A stretch of 64,000 nt of DNA from Filosporella fistucella (lineage: Eukaryota; Ascomycota; Leotiomycetes; Helotiales): positions 868,001 to 932,000 of the forward strand of contig JAQJZZ010000011.1 in assembly GCA_030077755.1 (NCBI GenBank), written 5' to 3'. Below are positions 19,778-29,920 of this stretch, in pieces; the stretch's first letter is position 1; every line of letters starts with the position of its first letter. Under the pieces are notes generated by a model that was given only the letters and a program-made list of their open reading frames with translations, was not told the origin of the DNA and ran no database searches. Made by a program: the position numbers and the translations under genes.

Positions 19778-21998
19778 TTACGCTTCCCGATCTGCTACCA
19801 GTGCCCCTGTCTTAATGACCTCTTCCATCCACTTAGGATCAATCACCTCCTCGTTTAAGTAAGGAGCAAGATCTGCACCTTCGGTTCGATTTTCCATCGC
19901 GAAACCAAGACCGAGGTATGCCCATCTAATGACGATTTAGACTTCGTTCATCGTTTTTCTTATCAACTTACGGATTTAGTTTATTCTGATATGTAATGTT
20001 ATAATCTTCATATCGAGGATGCTCAATGACTTGACAGTAGTGAAGTGAGCTTCCGGGGAACACTGCATTCACCCTCCCAGTCTCGTTATCTAGCATGGTT
20101 AATATAAATCACTATGTCAAGATCTCAAGGCAACTCACTTTTATACCAGCTTCGACAGTTCGAAGACCAAACTGTATATTTAATGAATTCCTGGGTGTGT
20201 TCGTTGAAAAGATCGGTGACATCTTGCTTTGGAACGATAGATCTGATGAATTCGTTCTGCATTTTCTTGATCAATTGAATAGCGTATTCGCCGACAGACG
20301 CAAGAGGACCTAGTTCTGGTCAGCTCAAAAGGAAAACTCGTATGCAGTTTATTTCACGCATACCCATTACAGAACCGTTCTCAACAGGAAACGTTGGACC
20401 AATAAATGTCAAGAAGTTCGGCATGTCAGGAACTGCAAGTCCAAGGTACGATTCAGGGCAGATCTTCCATTTATCGGCAAGGTCGACTCCATTCTGGCCT
20501 ACGATAGGGAATCGAGGCCTATATGATACATCGAATCCGGTGGCGCAAATTATTGTGTCAACTTTCCTCTCACCCCCATTAGTGTCGATGACCGAGTTCT
20601 CTGTAATCTTGTTCACGGCCGCAAAATGAACATCGACGTTTGCTTCCTGGATGGCCTTCATATATGGATCGCCTGCATATATTAGCAAGCCAGAAAGTCC
20701 TGGCATCAAGGACATACCTGGAGTGATGCGTCGGCATCCGATCGAGAAGTTCGGACTCAATCCTTTCAAGAGTCTCTCATCCTTGATGAACTCCGCCATA
20801 CGATCTCCAAACATCTTCTGCGCAACCTTCTGTTGCTCACTGTCCTTGAAAAACACCTCCCAGAGTCCATTTACTTCACTTTCGAGATATTTCGCATGCG
20901 CCACGAGTTTCTTCGTATCTTCTCGGAAGTCCTTTCGCTCTTCTGCGGTGTAGATTTCTCCTGCTCCGTTATTCCCCGCAATTGATATAAACCATATTGC
21001 TGTTCGAATATAGACGTCGATATGTTTAACGTAAGGTTGCATATTCGGGAGGGTTTGAATCGAACTTGCCCCGCTTCCAATGACAGCTACTGATTCGTTC
21101 TTCCACTGTTCTTTCTGATAATCCTTTGGCCATCGTGCAGTATCTGCAACTATTAGTTTGATTTATCAATTGTGATTCGCAGGCTACGAACGAATTAATC
21201 TTCCTTTGAATTTCCCCAATCCTTCGATCTCGGGCCATTTGAAGTTATTGAGTATACCGGTTGCGTGGAGGAGTAAATCACACTTTTCCTCAAACTCTCT
21301 CGACAAGCCAGAAGTTGTCTGCTTCATTTTCACCGTCCATTGTCCCCCATCCTCGTTCCAGTAGCATCCAACGATTTCTGTATTGAATGTCATGTACTTT
21401 CGTAAATCGAACACTTCGCAGACTTTGTCAAGATATTTCCAGATCTCCGAAGAATGACTTGAGTATCGTGGCCAATCTGGGCTTCATTGGTCGTCAGCAA
21501 AGTCCGCTGATGTATCAAGCGCCGACTTACTTCAGTGCAAAATTGAAAGTGTATGCATGCGATGGGACATCACAAGCTGCTCCTGCCAATATGTTAGCGA
21601 CTAGATCTCATCCCTCGAGGATATTCGCGAGGGGGCTTCTAGGACATGCTTTGAGCACTGTAATGGTCAGGAATGACTTACCAGGGTATCTATTTTCGAA
21701 CCATGTCCCTCCAATGTCTGCATTCTTCTCATATATTACATGCTCAACGCTGCCCTTGTCAGAAACACATTTCTCCCCTTGGCGGGGGTTGAGGTATAGA
21801 GAAAATCTCAACGTACTTTTGGCATTGTTTCTGAATCTGATATGCCATCATTATCCCTGAGACTCCAGCACCGATTGTGAGTACGTTTAGTCTCCTGTTT
21901 TTGGGGTCTTTGAAAGTGATATCTGGGATCTCATAGCTATTGGGCTGTGCAGCTTGTGAAGAGCCATTTCTGCTCATTCCAGAGATATCTGGTGCCAT
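19778..21998 (-). CDS. Baeyer-Villiger-type flavin-dependent monooxygenase
   Basis: Nine exons close exactly in frame to 587 residues: 21817-21998, 21682-21749, 21531-21582, 21192-21481, 20718-21143, 20364-20672, 20139-20309, 19972-20089 and 19778-19925. The first dinucleotide-binding motif is GAGVSG (FAD), followed by [21 protein letters not shown], the typical flavin region. Mid-chain are [17 protein letters not shown] and HTARWP, then the NADPH-binding GSGASS and CATGFD. These match class B flavoprotein monooxygenases, which insert oxygen next to ketones or hydroxylate with NADPH and O2. Fungal relatives serve steroid or polyketide tailoring. No biosynthetic cluster is visible here, so the substrate is unknown. 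The 45-base intron at 20673-20717 is a multiple of three and has no stop. Confidence 0.92.
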
Positions 21999-24159
21999 TG
22001 TGAATATTTAAATCTGAGTAATATACAATTGCAATCGAAGAAATAAATCGAAAGCAGAAACGTCGTTTGAGTATGAGAATACAAGAAAAGAAATTTACTT
22101 CCTGAAGAGGACATTCCATTTTCTCGAGGACAATACAGATTGTTACGACCGAGGGTATATACCCCGCCCCTCCACAAAGCCATGGAGTGGCAACTAAATT
22201 GGGTCAAGCCTGTACTTACGCAGAAGAGAAGAGAATAGACCTCGACTCTGTAAAGGACTGTCAGTGTCGTCTGGTAGTTTATGTGCTAGTCGATCATGAA
22301 ACTACCCGAAAATGCGGGGTTGCCAGAGTCCTGGCACACAAGTACTGAAGACTTTGTATCTTAAGCTCCTTGAAAACGCATTTTGCAAGTACTTAGAAAT
22401 GTGGTGATCTTGTATCTCTAGGAGATTTACTTATTGGAAATTATTAAGGCAATAATCAAAAGATTCTCCACTAACTTGTTGTGGTAATCTCTCCTCTTTC
22501 TTGGGATGCCTTGAATCACATGACCTTGATAAACTGTCTTCTATATTCTTGATATATGCGCAACAAATTTTTAAAAAATTCACATATTGTTTTGGGCAAG
22601 CAGTATTTTTATTAGTAGTTCTTTCTATTTTTGAACTCATTCTCTTGCAATTGAAGTAAGGGGATGTGTGTTAGAGCTGAAATCACAGCTGGCTTTCGTA
22701 CGCGAATGTCACTTGATTGATTGACTTGATTAATGGAAGATTTAGGCTTGATAATCCTCACCAATATTTTGTTGCTATATCCAAAAAAAATTTGGTCTGG
22801 CTCATAGATATAGACCTTCACGTTTGGATCCTGTGCTAGCTTTTCCAAGTGTCGGACACGGACACGAATCTCAAGCTGGTCTTCATGCTGGCTTTTGGAA
22901 CATCCACTCTAGATCATGCTGAAAGCTACCTAAAAAGATGCTCATACACATGTTGAGGTCAACTTGTAGCAATTGGAGAGAGCAATCGCACCTTCAATAT
23001 TCAAAAGAAAAACATTTGAAAGCAATGAATCGCAAAGCTTCAACAAATCCAGACCAAATCGAGCTGCTACGGCCTCAAAGCAAGGACCGAATACAAAAAA
23101 GTCAAATTCACTTCGTGACCCATATTATGCTACCTGCCCCTTTTATCGCCAACAGAAAACCGTCTTCCATTACCTTCTGCGGGAATTCGACAGGATGGTG
23201 CCTATCTATGATTGCCAGACGGTGTTTCAATCTCCAATTCGAACCATTTTGGAGTCGTGGGCTGTATCATCTATCTGCATTGATGTTGCTGATCTATCGT
23301 TCCAGTCTTTTCTGCATCGCCATTCCCTCGCATACTTTCCTCAGTACTGGGCATTTACACACACGAAACAGCCTGTCTCTGTTCACGCTATATATCCAAC
23401 CATGTACTCTTCGCTATGACTTTATTAGCATTGTGGCTTTTAGTAGCATCTACTACAGTCCATTTAACTTTGTCCGTACCGAAACACTTCAAGGGTGGCA
23501 AGCTGACTCCGCCTTGGTTGGCTTTTTATAATGGATCGCTCAGTGGCCGTGTATTCTCGTGTTGTCAGTATTTATATCAATCATCTGCTTTTATCTGGTC
23601 CTATCTCTCCGTCTCCGTCTTCTCACATACCTGCAGACTCATGTTATACTCCAAGCACCACTTCGCAGCCTCACAAATCACGGAAGGATCGAAGAAATTA
23701 CCTCTATCAAGAATGAAATCGATCATACCAAGAGAGTTTTTGAGGTGATGCCATTTCATATGTTGATATATGAGTTAATCTACTTCACAAACTTGCTCGA
23801 CAATCATGCTCACGTGCCTTGACTCTGATATTAGGAAAGCGTTTAGTAATAATGGTAAGAAGATTCCAATTATATTTGATACAGACTGGAAATAGTTAGG
23901 AGATTAATTGAAAGGGAAATTTAGGTAGATAGAAGAAGATTCTGGTTTCTGACAATGATTATTATAATTTGCCCCACTTTCTCAACGTTTTATACTCATA
24001 TTCTGCAAGACATCATTAATAATATCCGTCGTGTCCTCTATATTTCGGTTTAAAAACATATTCATTACAACAATACCTTACTTACTAGCCTTTCCAATTA
24101 TGACATCTCATATACTTTCTGGGGAGGTTGTGGTTGTGGAAGGGGCATTGGAGCGGTGT
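21999..24159. other. Spacer with overlapping doubtful frames
   Basis: Open frames of up to 197 residues overlap each other in different frames at 22938-23822. None shows domain marks or a convincing start. A minus-strand frame at 22612-22848 has coding-like wording but no family. The rest is AT-rich. No supportable gene. Confidence 0.5.
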
Positions 24160-24405
24160 TCATCTGGCAAGAAGTATTAGCATGCCCGGATACAATTGCA
24201 TATTGGCACCTACATGCTGCACATCAACTTGTTGTACCATTGCTCCAGGAGGAGCTGCTTGTATCGGGCCTGGTTGAGCAGCATATGCCTGGTCAGAACT
24301 GCCTTGATATACTATTCCCCCAGGAACAGCCCCTGGTGCCGGGTCAGGTTGAGCAATATATACCGGATTAGGATTGGCCTGCATCATCGGTGGCGGTGGA
24401 GACCA
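24160..24405 (-). other. In-frame extension of the Q/P-rich tail beyond a TAA
   Basis: This directly continues the frame of the membrane protein after its TAA: WSPPPPMMQANPNPVY and further P/Q/A/G-rich sequence, ending at a stop at 24160. The matching composition suggests it was, or still is, part of the same protein. Alternatives are chance composition or an unrecognised intron across the stop. Confidence 0.4.
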
Positions 24406-24902
24406 TTATTGCCGTGGAGGAGACAGCTGGCTCATAGGCGGGGCTACATACTGGTAATTCTGAGCACCTACTGGTCCTTGCTGTTGTGGCTGAGATTGTA
24501 ACTCTATAGCTTGAACTGCAGGTTGTTGGTCAATGGGCGCTCCATCAACTGCTAGTTCTGGCTTCTTATTCTTTTTCTGCCACCATTTCCAGACAGCACC
24601 AGCAATGATGATGAGAATTGGTATGATCACTCCTGCTCCACCGAAACGGTTGCAGATACCATACATGGATGACACCGACCATATACCTCCTGACAGGCAA
24701 GACCTCGGAACATCTGAAGCTAATACTGTGAAACTTCGAACGAAGAATGGATGAGTACCGTACATTCTGTTCCCATTATCGAGTACCCGACAAAGCCGTT
24801 CGTTCCCCCTTGTCGCGGTAATATTGGAGGAGAAGTTATCACCGGCTCAGGGAGACCATTAACCGTGACGTTTGCACATGTCACGGCAAGTAAGATTCGC
24901 AT
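24406..24902 (-). CDS. Small type I membrane protein with Q/P-rich tail
   Basis: I read a signal peptide from the ATG at 24902 (MRILLAVTCANVTVNG), a short ectodomain with LPEPVITSPPILPRQ and several cysteines, a membrane span (AGVIIPILIIIAGAVW), a basic stop-transfer KWWQKKNKK and a Q/P-rich cytosolic tail. Exon 1 is 24764-24902. The acceptor of exon 2 could be at 24713, 24719 or 24725, all in phase, giving 148-152 residues. The frame ends in TAA at 24406-24408. In the same frame and without further interruption, another 81 residues of the same P/Q/A-rich style run to 24160, so the TAA may be a nonsense mutation, a read-through site or the true end. Many fungi have small signal-plus-TM proteins of unknown function; I do not recognise a named family. 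Confidence 0.5.
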
Positions 24903-26077
24903 GTTGAACGATCTGTACCTGCTGCCAGAATATACCAAAGGCATGCCAGAGAGTGTCAAAAGCGCTCTCCTTGTATGTGGTGGTGTAGAAAGTTGTTGTA
25001 TATAGCTTGCTGGTGAAACAGTCTTAGGACTGAACGACAGCAGTACTTGAGGCTGAATCTGATCAACTACCATGAGCGAAGCAGATCGGAGTGGCTGCTG
25101 CTCCAAAAGATAAAATATTCTGCCCGAGTGACTTCGAGTGGTCAGGCTTTTACTACTTGATTCAGCCGCATGTCGCGCATCAAGCCTTCTGCAGCTTGGC
25201 AATCTTGTATAGAGAGAGATTGCAGATGAAGAAAACGAATTTCTAGTTTAACAGTGTTGTGGCGCTCATGGAGATATAGGTCCAATCTGGGACGCGAGGG
25301 AGGCAGAAAGCAATACTGATACATTGAAAAGCAAAAAGTACATCATGGGAGAGAGGCTGACTCCATTAAGCAAGAAAGAAATTCGATCCATCGGAAATAT
25401 TCACAGTGATATAAATGACGGGTCACTGCCAGTCGGTAGTACGCCTAGAAATATCATATTAAAGCTCAGGTTGTAAGCTGCTGGACTGGGCCTAATCGCA
25501 TCGTGATCAAAGTCATAGATGCTGCCAGGACAGCAGTTCTTACCCGCAATTTGAATCAAATTAACATCACTCTCAGCAACCCATTTAAAGGAATTTAGAT
25601 ACTACTCCGATTCAGTCTCAGTTGCAATCAATCGTCAGTAGAGCTGTGTGCTAATATCAAAGTGGTGAAAAAAGCTAGAGGGGAAATCTATTTCAGTCAA
25701 ATTCTGGACCCCCACTTTGTCACATGTGACCAGAAATTTATTTGTGAATCAGAAGTTAGATATGTGAAATATAAAATCTGCCGGTGTTTGCAAGGCGATA
25801 CTTCCCTCTCTCGTCGCAAACAAGATACAACTCTAAGGGCCAACCTCAAATTTATGATCACTGAGTTTGACCATTCTATAAACCAATTTCAATGACAAGC
25901 AGATTGCTGTACTTCAGCGCTAGTCCGAATCTAGAACCCTTGCAAATCCGGGGCTTAGCGTACTCTTTGTCAGACATCACCTTCCTCCGCCTCACCAGCC
26001 TCAACTTCTTTCTTTAGTTCAATCCTCACAGTTTTCCTCGCTGTTCAAGCCGCCCTGGATAATACCCAGTGGCCATC
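24903..26077. other. Spacer upstream of the EAF gene
   Basis: No supportable gene was seen. The final 150 bases are the pyrimidine-rich leader of the EAF gene. Confidence 0.6.
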
Positions 26078-26947
26078 ATGTCAGCGAAAATGGCAGACGG
26101 GAACAGCTATCCCATCGTCTTGAGCGATGCGTTATTGGGAAAGACGACAAAGGAAGTCTATACTGGGATACGATGTATGGGCTTTACTGTGTCCTACATT
26201 CAATGCTGACAGTCTTCAGATAACCACAAACCAGATAATGCCTCTAAATCCTCAACCTCACTCCATCTCAAACCCTCCGACTCTGGCTCATCGAATTATG
26301 ACCTCACTATGAGAGACCGATCCGAAAAATACTCTTACCAAGGTGTCCGAACAACAAGCGATGGGAAGTATGTTCTCATATTTGATCCTGTCAAGAAGCA
26401 CTTTGTGCTACATCGTATCGAATCCACCTTCGATATGAACCTCGTCAGCGCCCCTTGGAGTTCAGATGTCCGGGATCAATACGATCAAATAGAGCATACC
26501 ACGAAGCCTCAAAGTTCTGCCCCGCAAAGGAGAGCATCCAAGGGGAAGAAGGCCGCAGCTACAAAGGTGAATGCACCACGGCAAAAAGAAAAGCCAGTCA
26601 AGAAGCCGAAAGCTCCTGTTCGCGAGCCTACACCCGAGGAAGAAGATTCCGACGATGGTCTTACGATTGAGTATCCTGGTGGACCAAGTGCTCAAAGTAG
26701 CTATACCTACAATGCTACGCCGATCTTCCAACGAAATGTAAGCGAGGAAGTCAGTGATGAGGATGAAGATGCAGAAGGCGAAGATTACGAGGAGGAACAC
26801 AATCAAGATGTTGATCACCTCAAACTACCTAGCCCTGCGGCTATTAATGCCGTTGGCCAAAGTGACGAGGATGATATGGAAGCTGAGCTTGAAGCGGAGC
26901 TGGAACAAGCTTTGCAACAAGATAGTGATGAGAGTGAGGAGGAATAA
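26078..26947 (+). CDS. EAF-family RNA polymerase II transcription elongation factor
   Basis: Exon 1 (26078-26174) and exon 2 (26220-26947) are joined across a 45-base intron (gtatgg..cttcag), giving 274 residues. The N-terminal region, about residues 8-115, resembles the ELL-associated-factor domain: YPIVLSDALLG, then NYDLTMRDRSEKYSYQGVR, YVLIFDPVKKHFVLHRIE and FDMNLVSAPWS. EAF proteins partner with ELL and stimulate elongation by RNA polymerase II in the nucleus. The rest is a lysine-rich linker followed by a long acidic tail with many D and E residues, also typical. A second methionine five codons in is an alternative start. Assignment rests on motif recall, not a search. Confidence 0.85.
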
Positions 26948-29451
26948 GCATAATCGGTTGATGGGCGTTGGGTAGGTCATATGGGAGCATGGGAGGCGTT
27001 TCGGATTTGGGATTGGATGGAGTATCGTAATAGACTTGGCGATGTTCATAATGCTACACAACGCTATCAAATAGAGGCTTGATTTTTGGCAGACAGACCA
27101 AATACTCTCTGCAACTTTGCGGACATGGTATACGAATGTCTCCTTGCAGATACACAGCCAGTGGCCAAAAAGTACGTTTAGAACATCACCCTGGAAACTA
27201 GGAATTTGCCCAAGTGACGCACATTGCCAATTTCAAATTATGGACAAAGAAAGGAGTTTCCAAAGTCTCTTTGTATGCTCTGTGCCTAGTGGTTCGATTG
27301 TTCTCGAAAATCTCAATACTGTCGAGCCGCAAGTGAACAAAAAGATGTCTCAAAGAGGGTCTCGTGTCTTTTATGATATGCATGCAAAGCTTGTACTGCT
27401 CAAGGTCGCAATGATATGCTATATACATATGCTATTTTAATTTCTTGAAAATTTCTGCTCTTTACATTAGGCTGCTTCTCTTGTAAGTGGTGCTACTTTG
27501 AAACTGTATACCGAACGTTTTCGTCTGATTAAAATTCTCATTCCATCTCATCAGGGAACTTCTCTCTATTTTCTACACCTTTCTCTACTGTCAATTGTAC
27601 ATAAGTTAACTCTATCTATTGCTAACCCACCCTCCAAAATAAATACCCACTGTATTCTGCATTCAAAGAGAGGTGCTGTATGAGAAGTCACCGTGACGTG
27701 CCAAAGGGGCGCAGGTCGTCCACGCTTGCCAGGCTTTCACTTTCCGGGGTGGAACTACTCGGTGTGGATCTGTAGTGCTTAATACCACTGTAGCAGTAGC
27801 AAAGCTGTTCGGCAGCAGTCACGCCAGAGTGAATCAATGATGCTGAATTTATCTGCACCAGCTCCATCGAAAGATGGTAGAGTTGAGTTGATCTCTGCGC
27901 TTCAAAGTCAAACTTTCCTTGTGTCTTGAGCATAGCGACAAAATTAACAATTTGAACTACACTACCCAAGAGGGAAATATAAATACTGCATTCCTGCCCC
28001 CGTTACTCGAAATGGAATCTTGAGCTTCACCCGCCGGCTTGTGGTCTGCCACGAAAGCAGCAGTCAATCCCTATACTACAACACGCCACTCTCATCATCG
28101 ACCTCCCATTCTGTCGTCGATTTCTTATCCCACTGTCGATATCCTATCGTATCATCACTTCAACCCTTCACCATTTCCCCCACTATGAGCACCAAAACAT
28201 CACTCCAATCTGAAGCGCTATGTCCGGAACAAAAAATAGCGCCATATATATTCTCCAACAACAACATGCCTCCCAAGATGTGCTTGCTCTGGATATTCTT
28301 CTATTCTGATACCGATCAAACATGTTTTGGGAGCTTATATAGACGACCTGGATGGAGCAGATGTCAAAAGTTCATTCCATCTACGTAAGCAACTTCAAGG
28401 GTGAAGTTTTGGAGATTCTCTGTCAAATTTATCTTCTCCTTACGAATTCCAGCCAGGATAGGACTCAGAAGAGTCTACCTTTCAACTCTATATCTTCATA
28501 ATCCTTGCATGTACGAAGGGGCTAGTTCTATGAAAGAGAGCAATCATCCATTCCCAAACCAGTATCACACCCAGACCAGTATCATAATCTGGAATGTGAC
28601 TTGAGGAAACCCCTTTCGTGGCCAATGGCTGTCGTAATGGACATTGTAGACAGCGGAAGGGAAACGAAATTCGGCTGAGGATCAGAGAATACTATATGAG
28701 ACTGTGGTGGTCTAGCAGACGTGCTGTAGAAATTCCAGAAGAGTAATTCTTGGAAGTATAGAGATGAATAAGAAGGGGAGGGTTGTGTTGGGGGTGGGAA
28801 GAATTGACGTGGGAAATGTTGACGATAGTAGAAAATGTTGACAACGGTAGAAACATTGACGACAATAGAAATATCTCATCCAATTAATACCCTCATCATC
28901 ATCATCAAATCCACCACCCCCTCCCACCTCCAACATAACAACAAATCTACCATCATCAATTCCGACACACATATTTCTTCCTCACACAAACTAGAACTTG
29001 ATAGCTGACCAGAGCATGCTCCCTCAGTTTGTCTTACCTTGATAGTTTGCTAAATAATCATCTCTCGTATGATGGAGTGTATATTTATAATACTTTAGAA
29101 GGATTGGAAAGAAAAGAGACTTGGTTCGAAATTTGCTGGGATTAGGGTGGTGAAATTAAAGTTTAAATTGAAGATTGGAAGCTTAGAGGGAAAGTAAGAG
29201 ATGGTTGATATCAGTCTCATGTTGAATCTCAGAATCTTGAAGTGAAAATAAGAGGGTTGGTGGAGTGAATGATTTGGTAGAGGTGAGAAGATATCCTTCC
29301 TAGTTTTCTCTTTGAGAATTTGAAAGTTAGTTTGATATAGTATAAATAAAATCTCAAATCTGCAATCCCAGTGCAAGGAGCTATGTCATGGCATGGTGTG
29401 GATGTTGATGTATTCCCTAGGTATGAGGTCTGCCTAAATATAATAGCTAGG
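26948..29451. other. Spacer with a minisatellite
   Basis: No supportable gene. It holds a minisatellite at 28802-28871. Short frames at 28020-28388 and 29095-29376 are low-complexity or lack features. Confidence 0.55.
28802..28871 (-). repeat. GTCGTCAA-type minisatellite on the minus strand
   Basis: About four degenerate 17-19-base units resemble ATGTTGACGATAGTAGAAA on the plus strand. The reverse complement shares the TTTCT..GTCGTCAA core with the array at 4821-4913. Confidence 0.65.
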
Positions 29452-29710
29452 CCAGACTCTCCGGCATCGAAATAAGTGGCCCATGTCTTGGCGTTCCTCG
29501 CCTTCGAAAATCTACCTTATCTGCTTGATTATTTGCATTGCAACAACAAAATAAACTTTATAAAGCATAGGATATCTGATTAAATTTATATGTGAGCGGC
29601 TACACTAGCCTTTGAATTGACAAAATAATTTGGTGGTGGTTTGGTATTATTATTTTGATATTCTCGCGTTCACCCAGATCGGCCACTTATTTCGACGCCG
29701 GAGAGCCAGA
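29452..29710. mobile_element. MITE-like element with 25-base inverted repeats and 5-base target duplication
   Basis: The 249-base element (29457-29705) begins with CTCTCCGGCATCGAAATAAG plus TGGCC and ends with its reverse complement, with one mismatch in 25. It is flanked by CCAGA on both sides (29452-29456 and 29706-29710). The interior is AT-rich with no open frame. Together these are the marks of a non-autonomous DNA transposon. The superfamily is not clear from the 5-base duplication. Confidence 0.85.
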
Positions 29711-29920
29711 CCAAGTAGGCGGGTACACCTGACAGGCTAGGTAATTTGCACAATTGGCGTCGTTCTGGATACTATTGAATATAATTTTCATTCATAATTA
29801 TCTCCAGAAGCACTATCACACACATCTATCAAAATGGTATATCCCCCTCCCCCTCCTATTTCTCCCATCCCCTCCCCTCCCTCCTTAACACCTCACCATC
29901 CCTCCTCCATCCACATTTAA
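29711..29920. other. Pyrimidine-rich strip after the MITE
   Basis: The plus strand at about 29840-29920 is almost pure C/T. It precedes the stop codon of the minus-strand gene and is likely its 3' untranslated region. Confidence 0.5.

Noticed and set aside
22612..22848. Minus-strand frame with VRHLEKLAQDPNVKVYIYEP-like wording
   Set aside because: The wording looks coding, but the piece is short, bounded by stops, and decays into low-quality sequence. It may be a relic; not enough for a gene call.
22938..23531. 197-residue plus-strand frame and overlapping 148-residue frame
   Set aside because: Frames overlap, composition is unlike neighbouring genes, and no motif, signal peptide or good start is visible.
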